Assembly: GCF_008017445.1 (NCBI RefSeq)
Contig: NZ_VRSW01000002.1
Location: forward strand, 434,001 to 498,000
DNA from: Microbacterium mitrae
Lineage (GTDB): Bacteria; Actinomycetota; Actinomycetes; Actinomycetales; Microbacteriaceae
Length of the DNA stretch: 64,000 nt
Direction of reading: 5' to 3'
Under the pieces are notes generated by a model. The model searched no databases, was not told the origin of the DNA, and saw only the letters and a list, made by a program, of their open reading frames with translations. The position numbers and the translations under genes are program-made. Below are positions 1 to 11,000 of this stretch, piece after piece. Each line of letters starts with the position of its first letter. Within the stretch, counting starts at the first letter, position 1.

Positions 1-330
1 GAGGTCGATGGCCACCTCGTCACTCACGTGGAGGGAGCGCGCCACGGCGACGAACGCCGCGGCAGCATGCTGTACCGCTTGCTCAGTGGCATCGCCGTGG
101 GCTGACACAAAGGTGCCCTGGCGGCCGCGCGTGGTGACCACCCCGGCCTCTTCCAGCTCGCGATAGGTGCGCGCCACGGTTCCGGCGGCCGTGCCCAGCT
201 CATCCGCCAGCGCCCGCACCGTCGGCAACCGCGTATCAACCGCGAGGCTGCCTGCGGCAATCGCCTCAATGATCTGCGAGCGCAGCTGCTCGTAGGGGGC
301 AACGGTGCTGGAGCGATCGATCTGAAACAT
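1..330 (-). CDS. GntR-family transcriptional regulator (YtrA-like), 3' end outside window
   Basis: The minus-strand frame is open from an ATG at 330 to the window edge, giving 110 codons. It begins MFQIDRSSTVAPYEQLRSQI and continues with the winged-helix signature of GntR repressors (LPTVRALADELGTAAGTVAR, then YRELEEAGVVTTRGRQGTFV at about residues 57-76). The short region after the HTH suggests the YtrA subfamily rather than FadR or HutC, but the C-terminus is not visible. It is divergent from murC. A -10-like TACCGT (337-342) lies 6 nt before the start, so the mRNA is probably leaderless. An inverted repeat at 383-397 is a candidate operator. The ligand and target are unknown. Confidence 0.85.
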   Translation of the reverse strand, partial: MFQIDRSSTVAPYEQLRSQIIEAIAAGSLAVDTRLPTVRALADELGTAAGTVARTYRELEEAGVVTTRGRQGTFVSAHGDATEQAVQHAAAAFVAVARSLHVSDEVAIDL

Positions 331-382
331 GGCGCCACGGTACCAGCCACGGGTCACAGCCGATGCCGGGCGTGCCGAGGAA

Positions 383-397
383 CACACCGGCGGTGTG
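383..397. promoter_or_regulatory. Candidate GntR operator between gntR and murC
   Basis: CACACCG-g-CGGTGTG is a perfect 7-bp inverted repeat with a 1-nt centre. It lies between the gntR-like gene and murC, about 5 nt upstream of a murC -10-like TACACT (403-408). Short-spacer palindromes are typical of GntR operators. That the divergent regulator binds here is inference. Confidence 0.4.
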
Positions 398-417
398 GCA
401 CCTACACTTGAGAGGTC

Positions 418-1818
418 ATGATTCGACCCGATTTGAGCCTCCCCATTCCCGACACGATCGATGCCGCGCACTTTATCGGCATCGGTGGCTCGGGCATGAG
501 CGGATTGGCGCGCATGTTTCTTGCCCGCGGCATTCGTGTCTCCGGATCAGACCGGGCAGACAGCCCCGGTCTGCGCGAACTGGAGGCGCTAGGCGCGACG
601 GTCTACGTCGGCCACGACGCCGAGAACCTGGCCGACGTCGACACGGTGATTCACACCGGCGCTATCTGGCCAGAAAACCCCGAGTTTGTCACGGCTAAGG
701 CGCGTGGCCTGCACGTGATTCACCGGTCGCAGGCGCTGCACTGGCTGATCGGCGCGCGGCGTCTCGTTTCGGTCGCGGGTGCCCATGGCAAGACCACGTC
801 GACCGGAATGATCGTCACGGGTCTGCGCGCCCTCGGCGATGACCCCACGTTCGTCAACGGTGGCGTGATCGCCTCACTCGGTGTCTCGAGTGCCCCCGGC
901 AGCGACGAGCTGTTTGTCATCGAGGCCGACGAATCAGACGGCACCTTCTTGCTGTACGACACCTCGATCGCGCTCATCACCAACGTCGACCCGGATCACC
1001 TCGACCACTACGGTTCGCGCGACGCGTTTGACGCTGCTTTTGCCACCTTCGCCAATGAGGCTCGCGAGGCTGTCGTCATCTCGGCCGACGACCCGGGCGC
1101 GATCGCCGTTCGCCAGCGCATCACCCACCCCAACGTGATCACCTTCGGCCAGTCGGCTGACGCCGACGTACGCCTGCACGACGTTGAAAGCAATGCTTCG
1201 GGTGTCTCCTTCACCATCGCGCAGGGTGACCAGAGCGCCGCAACGCACCTGCCGGTTCCGGGCGTTCACAACGCCCTCAACGCCGCCGGCGCCGCCGCCG
1301 TGCTCGTCGCCCTTGGCCACGATCTGGCCTCGGCCGTCGCGTCGCTGGCGGAGTTTGGCGGAACCGCGCGCCGCTTCGAACTGCACGACACCGTTGCGGG
1401 CGTGAGCGTCTACGACGACTACGCCCACCACCCGACGGAGGTTGACGCCGCACTGGCGGCAGCCCGCACCGTCGTTGGCGCCGGCCGCATCATCGCGTTG
1501 CACCAACCGCACACCTACTCGCGTACACAGCTCATGCACCGTGAGTTCGCTGAGGTGCTCGAGAACCGAGCCGACCACACCATCGTGCTCGACGTGTACG
1601 GTGCGCGCGAAGACCCGGTCGAGGGGGTTACGGGCGAGCTCGTCTCCAACGATTTTGCCGACCCCAGCCATGTGCACTTCGTCGCCGACTGGCAGGCAGC
1701 CGCAGACTACGCCGCACAGGTGGCGCGAGAGGGCGACTTCATCGTGACCCTCGGTTGCGGCAACGTCAATTTGATCATCCCGCAGGTGCTTGAGGCGCTG
1801 GCCGCTCGTTCGAAGTAA
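418..1818 (+). CDS. murC: UDP-N-acetylmuramate--L-alanine ligase MurC
   Basis: Cytoplasmic Mur ligase that adds L-Ala to UDP-MurNAc using ATP, the first step of the peptidoglycan stem peptide. The 466-aa length is normal. The N-terminal Rossmann domain shows GIGGSGMSG at residues 21-29. The ATP loop GAHGKTTS is near 121-128, followed by VIEADESDG and [11 protein letters not shown], which mark the central Mur domain. The C-terminal ligase domain contains [10 protein letters not shown]. It is the first gene of a division cluster, and ftsQ starts 3 nt after its stop. Upstream are TACACT (403-408) and a GAGAGG ribosome site. Confidence 0.97.
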   Translation: MIRPDLSLPIPDTIDAAHFIGIGGSGMSGLARMFLARGIRVSGSDRADSPGLRELEALGATVYVGHDAENLADVDTVIHTGAIWPENPEFVTAKARGLHVIHRSQALHWLIGARRLVSVAGAHGKTTSTGMIVTGLRALGDDPTFVNGGVIASLGVSSAPGSDELFVIEADESDGTFLLYDTSIALITNVDPDHLDHYGSRDAFDAAFATFANEAREAVVISADDPGAIAVRQRITHPNVITFGQSADADVRLHDVESNASGVSFTIAQGDQSAATHLPVPGVHNALNAAGAAAVLVALGHDLASAVASLAEFGGTARRFELHDTVAGVSVYDDYAHHPTEVDAALAAARTVVGAGRIIALHQPHTYSRTQLMHREFAEVLENRADHTIVLDVYGAREDPVEGVTGELVSNDFADPSHVHFVADWQAAADYAAQVAREGDFIVTLGCGNVNLIIPQVLEALAARSK

Positions 1819-1821
1819 TTC

Positions 1822-2916
1822 ATGCGTCGCCCTGATCCGCTGCCACAACGACCTCGCGTCGAGGCGCCCGTCGAGCCCGTCATCGACCCCGTCGAGGTCA
1901 TCGCCGATGAGCCTGTCGCGATCGAAGACGCGCTTTCGGATGAGGGTGAATTATCGGTGCCCGAGGCTGACGCGTTCTCGGATTTCGCGAGCGTCGATGA
2001 GATCGACACGGCCGTCATCACGCCGCTTCGACGCGGCCGCGGTGAGGCGAGCGGCGGAGCGTCGGAAGACCCGATCGTTGCGGCATCGCAACAGGCGGGC
2101 TCCACCGACGACGGCGCGCCCGACGCAGATGCGGAACCAGACGGCGCCACCGCTGTCGGGTGGCGGGATGTGTGGCGCGCGGCGCGAGCCAAACGCAAGG
2201 CGCTCAGGCGGGAGGTGCGCCGGTTTACCGGTCGTGCGCGCCGGCGCCGGTTGGTGTGGATTGTCTCGCTGAGCGCCCTCGCGGCCGTCATCGTTGGCTC
2301 CTTCGTCGTTGCCTACTCGCCGCTGTTTGCGGTGCAGAAGATTACGATCGCCGGAACCACGTCACTCGATCCGGCTGCGGTAACGGATGCGCTGTCCGAT
2401 CAGATCGGCACGCCGCTTGCGCTCGTGAGCGACAGCGCGATCAAGGCCGCACTGGTGACCTTTCCCGCGGTTGAGACCTACACCGTGCAGGCGCGCCCGC
2501 CGCACGAGCTTGTTGTCACCATCGTGGAGCGCACACCGGTGGGAGTCGTTCAGACGGACGCCGGGTACTCCCTCGTGGACGCGGCAGGCGTGGTGCTCTC
2601 GACCACGCCGGAGCCGCCCGCGGGTTATCCCGCGTTTGAGGTTGCCGGCGGGCTGGGGGAGCGCACCTTCCTCTCGGCGGGCATGGTCATGCTGTCTATT
2701 CCGGCGAGCATTCGTACCTCCGTTGTGAAGGTGACCGCGACCACCCCGGCTGACGTCACCCTGACGCTCGCGCCAACCGGAACTCAGATTATTTGGGGCA
2801 ACGCCGACGACTCACAGATCAAGGCCGCGACGCTGGAAAAGGCCATGCTCGCTCGTCCGATCGACACCGTTTCTGTCTACGATGTGTCGTCGCCGACGGC
2901 AATTGTGATGCGCTGA
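1822..2916 (+). CDS. ftsQ: Cell division protein FtsQ/DivIB
   Basis: Divisome membrane protein that links early and late division proteins. The first ~110 residues are acidic and low in complexity, followed by a basic stretch. One membrane helix lies at about residues 142-164 (LVWIVSLSALAAVIVGSFVV), then a POTRA domain (FAVQKITIAGTTSLDPAAV) and the FtsQ beta domain to residue 364. This topology and the murC-ftsQ-ftsZ order are standard for actinobacteria. The long cytoplasmic N-terminus is typical of the group but poorly conserved. Confidence 0.93.
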   Translation: MRRPDPLPQRPRVEAPVEPVIDPVEVIADEPVAIEDALSDEGELSVPEADAFSDFASVDEIDTAVITPLRRGRGEASGGASEDPIVAASQQAGSTDDGAPDADAEPDGATAVGWRDVWRAARAKRKALRREVRRFTGRARRRRLVWIVSLSALAAVIVGSFVVAYSPLFAVQKITIAGTTSLDPAAVTDALSDQIGTPLALVSDSAIKAALVTFPAVETYTVQARPPHELVVTIVERTPVGVVQTDAGYSLVDAAGVVLSTTPEPPAGYPAFEVAGGLGERTFLSAGMVMLSIPASIRTSVVKVTATTPADVTLTLAPTGTQIIWGNADDSQIKAATLEKAMLARPIDTVSVYDVSSPTAIVMR

Positions 2917-2960
2917 CGAAATTCTCGGGCCCAAGTCGCGACATGCGCGCGTGTCGCCGC

Positions 2961-3045
2961 GATTCGGGCCGATTCGGGCCGTACCTTCAATCAAGAGAAA
3001 TGCATACCCGGAAATTCTTTAACCTTCTACTCGAAGGTGAAGGTT
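2961..3045 (+). promoter_or_regulatory. ftsZ upstream region with nested inverted repeats
   Basis: Between ftsQ and ftsZ there is a 10-bp tandem duplication (GATTCGGGCC twice, 2961-2980). It is followed by ACCTTC-tactc-GAAGGT (3022-3038), nested in a wider pair AACCTTC (3021-3027) / GAAGGTT (3039-3045). The repeat sits about 30 nt upstream of the ftsZ start. It may be a regulator site or an mRNA hairpin in the ftsZ leader. I cannot assign a binding protein. Confidence 0.4.
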
Positions 3046-3073
3046 GAACCAGGTTCTAGACACGGAGGCCGGC

Positions 3074-4234
3074 ATGAGCCAGAACCAGAACTACCTCGCC
3101 GTCATCAAGGTGGTCGGCGTCGGCGGTGGCGGCGTGAACGCTGTCAACCGCATGATCGAGCTCGGCCTTCGTGGCGTTGAGTTCATCGCGATCAACACGG
3201 ATGCGCAGGCACTGCTGATGAGCGACGCTGACGTCAAGCTTGACGTCGGACGCGAGCTCACCCGTGGCCTGGGCGCCGGCGCAGACCCCGAGGTGGGTCG
3301 TCGCGCTGCCGAAGACCACGCCGAAGAGATCGAAGAGGCCCTGCGCGGTGCTGACATGGTCTTCGTTACGGCCGGCGAGGGCGGCGGAACCGGAACCGGT
3401 GGCGCCCCCGTTGTCGCGAAGATCGCGAAGTCGATTGGCGCCCTCACCATCGGTGTGGTCACCAAGCCGTTCTCCTTCGAGGGTCGTCGCCGTCAGAGCC
3501 AGGCCGAGGCGGGCGTTTCGCGACTGAAGGAAGAAGTCGACACGCTCATCGTGGTTCCCAACGACCGCCTGCTGGAGATCAGCGACCGCGGCATCTCCAT
3601 GATCGAAGCCTTCGCTACGGCTGACCAGGTGCTGCTTGCCGGTGTGCAGGGCATCACCGATCTGATCACGACCCCGGGTCTGATCAACCTCGACTTTGCT
3701 GATGTGAAGAGCGTCATGCAGGGCGCCGGCTCCGCGCTCATGGGCATTGGTTCTGCTCGTGGTGCTGACCGCGCCATCAAGGCCGCAGAACTGGCCGTCG
3801 AATCGCCCCTGCTGGAGGCCTCCATCGAGGGCGCGCACGGTGTGCTGCTGTCGATTCAGGGTGGTTCCAACCTCGGTATCTTCGAAATCAACGACGCCGC
3901 GCAGCTCGTCAAGGAGGCCGCTCACCCCGAGGCCAACATCATCTTCGGTACCGTCATCGACGACACCCTGGGCGATGAGGTTCGTGTCACCGTTATCGCA
4001 GCCGGCTTTGACGGCGGCGAGCCGCAGGCACGTATCGAGCTGCCTGCCGTTGTGACGCGTCCGGCTGCGCCCGCAGTGGAACCATTGGTCGCCGCAGAGC
4101 AGGTCACCGAGACTGTCGCAAACGCACCGGAGGCACCCGCCGTGGTTCCGGCCAACATGCTGCCAGACGTCGGCGGTTTCGACTCGGCCTTTGACGAGGG
4201 CGATCTCGATATTCCGGACTTCCTCAAGCAGTAA
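3074..4234 (+). CDS. ftsZ: Cell division GTPase FtsZ
   Basis: Tubulin-like GTPase that forms the Z-ring. I choose ATG 3074 ([20 protein letters not shown]) because CGGAGG lies at 3062-3067. A TTG at 3044 would add 10 atypical residues. The tubulin signature [13 protein letters not shown] is near residues 101-113. The T7 region with [11 protein letters not shown] follows. The protein ends in the conserved tail [10 protein letters not shown], the docking peptide for SepF and other partners. The 386-aa length is normal. The stop overlaps the next start (TAATG). Confidence 0.98.
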   Translation: MSQNQNYLAVIKVVGVGGGGVNAVNRMIELGLRGVEFIAINTDAQALLMSDADVKLDVGRELTRGLGAGADPEVGRRAAEDHAEEIEEALRGADMVFVTAGEGGGTGTGGAPVVAKIAKSIGALTIGVVTKPFSFEGRRRQSQAEAGVSRLKEEVDTLIVVPNDRLLEISDRGISMIEAFATADQVLLAGVQGITDLITTPGLINLDFADVKSVMQGAGSALMGIGSARGADRAIKAAELAVESPLLEASIEGAHGVLLSIQGGSNLGIFEINDAAQLVKEAAHPEANIIFGTVIDDTLGDEVRVTVIAAGFDGGEPQARIELPAVVTRPAAPAVEPLVAAEQVTETVANAPEAPAVVPANMLPDVGGFDSAFDEGDLDIPDFLKQ

Positions 4235-4920
4235 TGAGCGAACTTCGCACCCGCTTGGCGGAGGTTGATGATCTCATCGCCTCCGCCGCTCGGCGTTTTC
4301 AGCGCGATCCGGCGGAGATCACGCGCATCGTGGTGACGAAGTTCCACCCGCCCCAGCTGATCTCGGATCTTGCCGCCATTGGCGTGCACGATGTTGGCGA
4401 GAATCGGCAGCAGGAGCTCTCGCACAAACGCGTCGAACTCGCCGATCTCACCGATATGACCTGGCACTTCATCGGGCAAGCGCAGTCGAACAAAGCGCGA
4501 CAAATTCGCGAAGCGGCCGATGTCGTTCACTCGGTTGACCGCGAGAAAATTGCGATCGCGCTCGATGCTGCCGCCGGCGAGACTGACCCGATTCTTGACG
4601 TGTTGTTGCAAGTCAACCTCACGGCAGACGCGGGGCGCGGCGGAGTCGAGCCGGGAGACATCGAAGGCTTGGCCGCCCGGATCGCCGCTCTGCCGACCTT
4701 GCGGCTTCGCGGCGTGATGGCGGTCGCACCGCTCGACGAAGACCCGGCTCCCGCGTTCGAGCGTCTGGCCGGATATTCGCAGCTCCTGCGTAGCGTGGTT
4801 CCGGACGCCAGCTGGATCTCCGCGGGCATGAGCCACGACTTCGCCGAGGCAATTGCACACGGCGCGACACACCTAAGAATTGGTTCCGCAATCACCGGAA
4901 CCCGCCCCGCACGGGGATAA
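4234..4920 (+). CDS. PLP-binding homeostasis protein, YggS/PROSC family
   Basis: Single-domain type III fold protein that binds pyridoxal phosphate and buffers its free level. The PLP lysine is K36 in IVVTKFHP. Other family motifs are [31 protein letters not shown] and [12 protein letters not shown]. The 228-aa length is normal. It is translationally coupled to ftsZ by a 1-nt overlap. The ftsZ-yggS-sepF-yggT order is conserved in Gram-positives. Confidence 0.95.
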   Translation: MSELRTRLAEVDDLIASAARRFQRDPAEITRIVVTKFHPPQLISDLAAIGVHDVGENRQQELSHKRVELADLTDMTWHFIGQAQSNKARQIREAADVVHSVDREKIAIALDAAAGETDPILDVLLQVNLTADAGRGGVEPGDIEGLAARIAALPTLRLRGVMAVAPLDEDPAPAFERLAGYSQLLRSVVPDASWISAGMSHDFAEAIAHGATHLRIGSAITGTRPARG

Positions 4921-4955
4921 CCTGCCTTACAGACGAGCACACAACGGAGGACGCG

Positions 4956-5447
4956 ATGTCGAACCCGCTCAAGAAGACGATGGTGTATCTCGGCCTTGCC
5001 GACGAAGAAGCAACGTACACCGAACCGGCCGCTGAGGCGCCGGCAAAGACGCGCGGACGCGAGGTACGTGAGGTGCGCGAGGTCGAGCAGGCCGAGCCGC
5101 AGACGGCACCGGTAACACCGCTTCGCCGCCCTGCTGTCGTTCGCCAGCCGGTTGCCGGTGCGGTCAACGAAATTCTTACCGTTCACCCAAAGCAGTACCG
5201 TGATGCCCAAAACATCGCGGAGAGCTTCCGTGACGGCATCCCGGTCATCATGAACCTGTCGCAGATGTCTGACGCAGAAGCGCGTCGCCTGATCGACTTC
5301 GCCAGCGGTCTCGCGAGCGGCCTGTACGGCAAGATCGAGCGAGTCACCAGCAAGGTTTTCCTGCTTTCGCCGGAAAACATTGCGGTTTCGGGTGACGGCG
5401 GTATCGCGCACGCAGACGGCGACATCGCGCCGTTCGCGCAGCCGTAA
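4956..5447 (+). CDS. sepF: Cell division protein SepF
   Basis: Z-ring assembly factor that binds the FtsZ tail and tethers it to the membrane. The N-terminus [14 protein letters not shown] resembles the SepF membrane-binding helix. A charged linker follows, and the SepF core runs from about residue 70 ([19 protein letters not shown]) through [17 protein letters not shown]. The 163-aa length is normal. An AACGGAGG ribosome site precedes the ATG. Actinobacteria lack FtsA, so SepF is probably the main FtsZ anchor here (inference from the family). Confidence 0.95.
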   Translation: MSNPLKKTMVYLGLADEEATYTEPAAEAPAKTRGREVREVREVEQAEPQTAPVTPLRRPAVVRQPVAGAVNEILTVHPKQYRDAQNIAESFRDGIPVIMNLSQMSDAEARRLIDFASGLASGLYGKIERVTSKVFLLSPENIAVSGDGGIAHADGDIAPFAQP

Positions 5448-5450
5448 TCC

Positions 5451-5750
5451 GTGAACCTGGTTCAGATCGTCGCGGCGATCGTCAACTTCGCCATCTTGTT
5501 GTACATGATGGTGTTGTTTGCGCGATTCATCCTCGACCTGATTCCGATGTTTAATCGCGAGTGGCGGCCCACCGGATTGGGCCTCATTCTCGCGGAGTTT
5601 GTCTTTACGATTACCGACCCGCCGCTGAAGTTTGTGCGCAAACTGGTTAAGCCGATTCGCCTCGGCGCCGTGCAATTAGACCTGTCTTTCATGATCGTCA
5701 TGATTGTTTGTCTATTTGCCTACAGGATTACGTTCGGCCTCGCGGCATAA
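5451..5750 (+). CDS. YggT family membrane protein
   Basis: A 99-aa protein starting at GTG 5451, 3 nt after sepF. It has two hydrophobic segments (VQIVAAIVNFAILLYMMVLFARF and LDLSFMIVMIVCLFAYRITF) separated by a short basic loop with TDPPLKFVRKL. YggT proteins sit next to sepF in most Gram-positives. They are implicated in envelope or division functions without a defined activity. Confidence 0.9.
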   Translation: MNLVQIVAAIVNFAILLYMMVLFARFILDLIPMFNREWRPTGLGLILAEFVFTITDPPLKFVRKLVKPIRLGAVQLDLSFMIVMIVCLFAYRITFGLAA

Positions 5751-5780
5751 GTTTTGCGCGGCTATGCTGAAACAGGCAGG

Positions 5781-5811
5781 GGGATCTTTCGTGATTCGTT
5801 GCTTTGATCCC
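5781..5811 (+). promoter_or_regulatory. Hairpin in divIVA leader
   Basis: GGGATC (5781-5786) and GATCCC (5806-5811) form a 6-bp stem in the ~90-nt leader of divIVA, 28 nt before its start. A -10-like TATGCT lies at 5763-5768. The function, if any, is unknown. Confidence 0.3.
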
Positions 5812-5839
5812 GTACCGACGCAGTGAAGAAGGAGCCACC

Positions 5840-6433
5840 ATGGCATTGACCCCGGATGACGTTGTCACCAAGCAGTTCCAGCACGTCCGGTTCAAGGAAG
5901 GTTTCGACCCCGATGAGGTCGACGACTTCCTGGACGAGATCGTCGTTGAATGGCGCAAGACCATTGAAGAAAACGTCGAGCTGAAGGCAAAGCTGGCCGC
6001 GCTTGAGTCCGGCGAAGCCGCAGCTCCGGCCCCCGTCGTCGAGCCCGTAGCGGCCGTTCCCGTCGTTGCTCCGGCTCCCGTTGTTCCGGCAGCTGACGCG
6101 AATGTTCCGACTCAGAGCGCAAGCATCATTGAGCTGGCCCAGCGCCTGCACGACGAGCACGTCGCCGAGGGTAAGGCTCAGCGTGACGTTCTTATCGCTG
6201 AGGCGCAGGAGCAGGCAACGCGCATCATTTCGGAGGCTGAGGCCACCGGCCGCGCCGAGAAGGAGCGCCTCGACAAGGAGCGCACCGCTCTTGAGGGTCG
6301 CATCTCGGAGCTGCGTCAGTTTGAGCGTGACTACCGTGCAAACCTGCGCAAGTACATTGAGGGTCAGCTGACCGACCTCGACCAGTCAAGCACCGCTTCT
6401 GGTTCGGCTCCGGTCTCGGCGATCGGTCTCTGA
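5840..6433 (+). CDS. divIVA: DivIVA/Wag31 polar growth protein
   Basis: Coiled-coil scaffold that marks the poles and directs apical growth. The ATG at 5840 has an AAGGAG ribosome site (5829-5834). The N-terminal lipid-binding motif is LTPDDVVTKQFQHVRFKEGFD in outline, with DPDEVDDFLDEI following. Then come an Ala/Pro/Val linker (about 57-90) and a second coiled coil rich in E, K and R. The 197-aa length is shorter than mycobacterial Wag31 but normal for Microbacteriaceae-type proteins. Confidence 0.95.
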   Translation: MALTPDDVVTKQFQHVRFKEGFDPDEVDDFLDEIVVEWRKTIEENVELKAKLAALESGEAAAPAPVVEPVAAVPVVAPAPVVPAADANVPTQSASIIELAQRLHDEHVAEGKAQRDVLIAEAQEQATRIISEAEATGRAEKERLDKERTALEGRISELRQFERDYRANLRKYIEGQLTDLDQSSTASGSAPVSAIGL

Positions 6434-6441
6434 GTCACCTC

Positions 6442-7086
6442 TTGACCACTCGGCCCCAAATCTCACGGGCAGCGGCCGGCACCACCATCGCGATTTTTGC
6501 GATCCTGGTGCTGGCCGCTGACCAGTTCACAAAGTTCCTCGCCCTGCAAAATCTCGAGACCGAGGTTGCAACTCCGGTACTGGGCGATTTTCTCCAGTTC
6601 TACCTCACCTTCAACCCCGGCGCGGCGTTCTCGCTGGGAGAAGGCGTCACCTGGATCTTCACGATCGTGCTGGCCATTGCCGCACTCACCGTGATGGTGC
6701 TGGGTGTGACGCGCGTTCACTCCCTGCGGTGGGCTCTGGTGCTGGGAGCGCTGCTTGGCGGCGTCTCTGGCAACCTCACCGACCGTCTGTTCCGCGACCC
6801 AGGATTTCCGGTCGGCCACGTTGTCGACTTCATCTACACCCCGTGGATGATGCCCGCGATTTACAACGTCGCCGACATCTTCATCGTGTGCAGCATGGTG
6901 CTCGTCGCACTGCTGATTCTGCTTGGCGTCAACTTCGATGGCACGCGTGATAAGCCGGAACCTGCGGCTGAGACCGCGGTCGGCGAGCTCTCCGAGGCGG
7001 ATCGGTACGAATCGCGAGGCGAGCGCCGCGCCCGCCTTGAAACCGAATCTGAGGCTTCTGAAGACAAGCCAGCCGCATCCGCATGA
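6442..7086 (+). CDS. lspA: Lipoprotein signal peptidase LspA
   Basis: Membrane aspartyl peptidase that cleaves prolipoprotein signal peptides after diacylglyceryl transfer. Start at TTG 6442, 8 nt after divIVA. It has four membrane segments and the motifs [31 protein letters not shown] (first catalytic Asp) and YNVADIFI (second). The last ~45 residues are a charged tail ([20 protein letters not shown]) not needed for the family fold, so the 214-aa protein is longer than enterobacterial LspA. The stop overlaps the next gene (ATGA). Confidence 0.95.
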   Translation: MTTRPQISRAAAGTTIAIFAILVLAADQFTKFLALQNLETEVATPVLGDFLQFYLTFNPGAAFSLGEGVTWIFTIVLAIAALTVMVLGVTRVHSLRWALVLGALLGGVSGNLTDRLFRDPGFPVGHVVDFIYTPWMMPAIYNVADIFIVCSMVLVALLILLGVNFDGTRDKPEPAAETAVGELSEADRYESRGERRARLETESEASEDKPAASA

Positions 7087-8009
7087 GCATGCAGTCGCAA
7101 AGCTTCACGATCGATGACGAGCTCGACGGGCGTCGCGTTGACGCGGCGCTTGCGAGCCTGCTCGACGTTTCGCGTACCTTTGCGGCAGAAATCGCCGAGG
7201 CTGGCGGCGTATTCGTCGACGGTCGGATGGTGTCAAAATCTGATCGCGTTCGCGCCGGCGCACGCCTCGACGCTGCGTGGACTCCCAAGCAAGAGCCCAC
7301 CGTCATTCCGGTGCAGGTTCCGGAGCTCGGCATCATTTACGATGACGATCACATCGTGGTGGTAGACAAACCCGTGGGCGTTGCCGCTCACCCCTCGATG
7401 GGGTGGGAGGGGCCAACCGTGCTGGGCGCTCTCGCCGGCGCCGGCTACCGGATCGCGACCACCGGACCAGCCGAACGTCAAGGCATCGTTCACCGCCTCG
7501 ATGCCGGCACCAGCGGTCTGATGGTCGTTGCGAAGTCGGAGCTCGCGTACGTTGCGTTGAAGGCAGCCTTCAAAGAGCGCACCGTCGAGAAGATTTATCA
7601 CGCCGTGGTGCAGGGGTACATGGATCCTCTGAGCGGAACCATCGACGCGCCGATCGGCCGTCACCCGGCTCACTCGTGGAAGTTTGCCGTCACTCGCGAC
7701 GGCAAGGACTCCGTGACGCACTACGAAACGCTGGAGGCGTTCGCCGGGGCCTCGCTGTTGGAGATTCACCTGGAGACGGGCCGTACCCATCAGATCCGGG
7801 TGCACATGTCTGCCATGCGCCACCCCTGCGTCGGTGACCCGCTCTATGGTTCCGACCCCACCCTCAATGAGAAGTTGGGGCTGCACCGCCAGTGGTTGCA
7901 CGCGCACAAACTGGCGTTCACGCACCCCGCAACGGGGGAGTGGGTGCAGTTTGAGTCGCCGTATCCTGCCGATCTTCAGCACGCTTTGGACGTGCTGGAG
8001 GCGAGCTGA
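7083..8009 (+). CDS. 23S rRNA pseudouridine synthase, RluA/RluD family
   Basis: An N-terminal S4 RNA-binding domain (about 1-65) is followed by the catalytic domain with [15 protein letters not shown]. The catalytic aspartate is D140. [13 protein letters not shown] and GDPLYG are also present. The 308-aa length fits RluD. The exact rRNA position modified cannot be told from sequence. It overlaps lspA by 4 nt, the usual actinobacterial lspA-rluD-dnaE order. Confidence 0.93.
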   Translation: MSMQSQSFTIDDELDGRRVDAALASLLDVSRTFAAEIAEAGGVFVDGRMVSKSDRVRAGARLDAAWTPKQEPTVIPVQVPELGIIYDDDHIVVVDKPVGVAAHPSMGWEGPTVLGALAGAGYRIATTGPAERQGIVHRLDAGTSGLMVVAKSELAYVALKAAFKERTVEKIYHAVVQGYMDPLSGTIDAPIGRHPAHSWKFAVTRDGKDSVTHYETLEAFAGASLLEIHLETGRTHQIRVHMSAMRHPCVGDPLYGSDPTLNEKLGLHRQWLHAHKLAFTHPATGEWVQFESPYPADLQHALDVLEAS

Positions 8010-8057
8010 TCGCCCTGCCAGGCGCCTCCATGTCGGCGGCCCCGGTAGGCTCGAAGA

Positions 8058-11000
8058 GTGACATCCGACTCCTTCGTACACCTGCACGTCCACTCCGAAT
8101 TTTCGATGCTGGACGGCGCCGCACGCCTCACCGCGATGGTCGACGAAGCCGCTCGTCTTGAGATGCCGGCGATTGCGGTCACCGACCACGGCAACACCTT
8201 TGGTGCGTTCGAGTTCTACAAGACGGCAACCGCCGGCGGCGTAAAGCCGATCATCGGAATCGAGGCGTACGTCACGCCCGGCACCCACCGCACCGATAAG
8301 ACTCGAATCCGGTGGGGCACCGCAGAGCAGCAGGGTGACGACGTTTCGGGCTCGGGCGCGTACACCCACATGACGATGTGGGCGCAGAACAACACCGGCC
8401 TGCACAACCTATTTCGGCTGTCGTCGCGCGCGAGCATGGAGGGCTACTACTTCAAGCCGCGCATGGACCGCGAGCTGCTGAATACCTACCACGAAGGCAT
8501 TATTGCCACCACCGGATGCCCCTCCGGCGAGATTCAGACGCGCCTTCGTCTGGGGCAGTACAACGAGGCTCGCGCCGCCGCGGCTGAGTTTCAAGATCTC
8601 TTCGGCAAAGAGAACTATTTCGCCGAGATTATGCACCACGGCCTCGACATTGAGCGCCGCGTCATGCCCGATCTGCTCAAGATCGCGAAAGACCTCAAGA
8701 TTCCGCTGGTCGGAACCAACGACTCGCACTACACACATCAGCACGACGCCGATGCCCACGCCGCACTCCTGTGCGTGCAGTCCGGCTCGACGCTCGATGA
8801 CCCCAAGCGGTTCAAGTTCGACGGCGACGGCTACTACCTGAAGTCTGCCGCCGAAATGCGCGATGTGTTTCGCGACCACCCCGACGCGGTCACCAACACG
8901 CTGCTCATCGCCGAGCGATGCGATGTGTCGTTCGACACCGAAACCAGCTACATGCCGCGCTTTCCCGTTCCGGAGGGGGAGAGCGAAGAGAGCTGGTTCG
9001 CGAAAGAGGTCGAGAAGGGCCTGCACTACCGCTACCCGGGAGGCATCCCCGACGACGTTCGCAAGCAGGCCGATTATGAGGTCGGCATTATTTTGCAGAT
9101 GAAGTTTCCCGGCTACTTCCTCGTGGTCGCCGACTTCATCAACTGGGCAAAAGACCATGGCATCCGCGTCGGCCCTGGTCGTGGTTCCGGTGCCGGCTCC
9201 ATGGTCGCGTATGCGATGCGCATCACCGACCTTGACCCGCTTCCGCACGGCCTGATCTTCGAGCGCTTCCTTAATCCCGACCGTGTCTCCATGCCCGACT
9301 TTGACGTCGACTTTGACGACCGTCGCCGCGGCGAGGTCATTCAGTATGTGACCGAGAAGTACGGCGACGAGCGCGTGGCGCAGATTGTCACCTACGGAAC
9401 CATCAAGGCGAAGCAGGCGCTGAAAGACGCCGGTCGCGTGCTTGGCTTCCCGTTCAGCATGGGAGAAAAGCTCACCAAGGCGATGCCGCCGGCGGTGATG
9501 GGTAAAGACATGCCGTTGACCGGCATGTTCGACAAAGAACACCCGCGCTTCAAAGAGGCCAGCGAGTTCCGCGCCGTCGTTGAAAGCGACCCTGACGCCC
9601 GCACGGTGTTTGACACCGCGCTCGGGCTCGAAAACCTGAAACGCCAGTGGGGCGTTCACGCCGCCGGTGTGATCATGTCGTCTGATCCGCTGATCGACAT
9701 CATTCCGATCATGAAGCGTGAGCAAGACGGCCAGATCGTCACGCAGTTTGATTACCCCTCGTGTGAATCGCTCGGCCTGATCAAGATGGACTTCTTGGGG
9801 TTGCGAAACCTCACGATCATTTCTGACGCGCTCGATAACATCAAGGCCAACCGCGGCGAAGACCTCGATTTGGAGGGGCTCGAGCTCGATGACCGCGCCT
9901 CCTATGAGCTCCTGTCACGCGGTGACACGCTCGGTGTGTTCCAGCTCGATGGTGGGCCCATGCGGTCGCTGCTGCGCCTCATGAAGCCAGACAACTTTGA
10001 AGACGTCTCGGCCGTTATTGCGCTGTATCGTCCGGGCCCCATGGGGGCCAACTCGCACACGAACTACGCGCTGCGTAAGAACGGCCTCCAGCCGGTGACG
10101 CCGATTCACCCCGAGCTTGAAGAGCCGCTTCGCGACATTCTCGACATCAGCTATGGCCTGATCATCTATCAGGAGCAGGTGATGGCGATCGCCCAGCGAG
10201 TCGCCGGGTTCTCGCTTGGCCAGGCAGACATTCTGCGCCGTGCGATGGGTAAGAAGAAGAAGAGCGAACTCGATAAGCAGTACGAAGGCTTCCATGACGG
10301 CATGATCGAGCGCGGCTTCGGCGAGGCCGCCATCAAGTCGCTGTGGGACATTCTGCTGCCGTTCTCGGACTACGCCTTCAATAAGGCCCACTCCGCCGCG
10401 TACGGTCTGGTGTCGTACTGGACCGCGTATCTCAAGGCGCACTACCCGGCCGAGTACATGGCCGCGCTTCTTACCAGCGTCGGTGACTCCAAAGACAAAA
10501 TGGCGCTGTATCTCAACGAATGTCGGCGCATGGGAATCCGGGTCTTGCCGCCCGACGTTGGCGAATCGATCAAATACTTCGCCGCCGTCGGCGAAGACAT
10601 TCGCTTCGGCCTGGGAGCCGTGCGAAACGTCGGCTCCAACGTTGTCGACGGCATCGTCGAGGCGCGTCAAGAAGGCTCCTTCGAGTCGTTTCACGACTTC
10701 CTCAAGAAGGTTCCGGTTCACGTCGCCAACAAGCGCACCGTCGAATCTCTCATCAAAGCCGGTGCCTTCGACTCTTTTGGCGACAGCCGACGTTCGCTGC
10801 TGATGGCGCATGAAGATCTCATTGATGCGGCGGTCGACTCCAAGCGCAAGGCAGCCACCGGCGCCATTGGGTTCGATTTTGACAGCCTCTACGACGAGAC
10901 AGACGATGTCGCGCCCGCGCAGATTCCGTTCTACCCAGAGTGGGCGAAAAAAGAGAAGCTGAGCTTCGAGCGCGAAATGCTCGGCCTCTATGTCTCCGAT

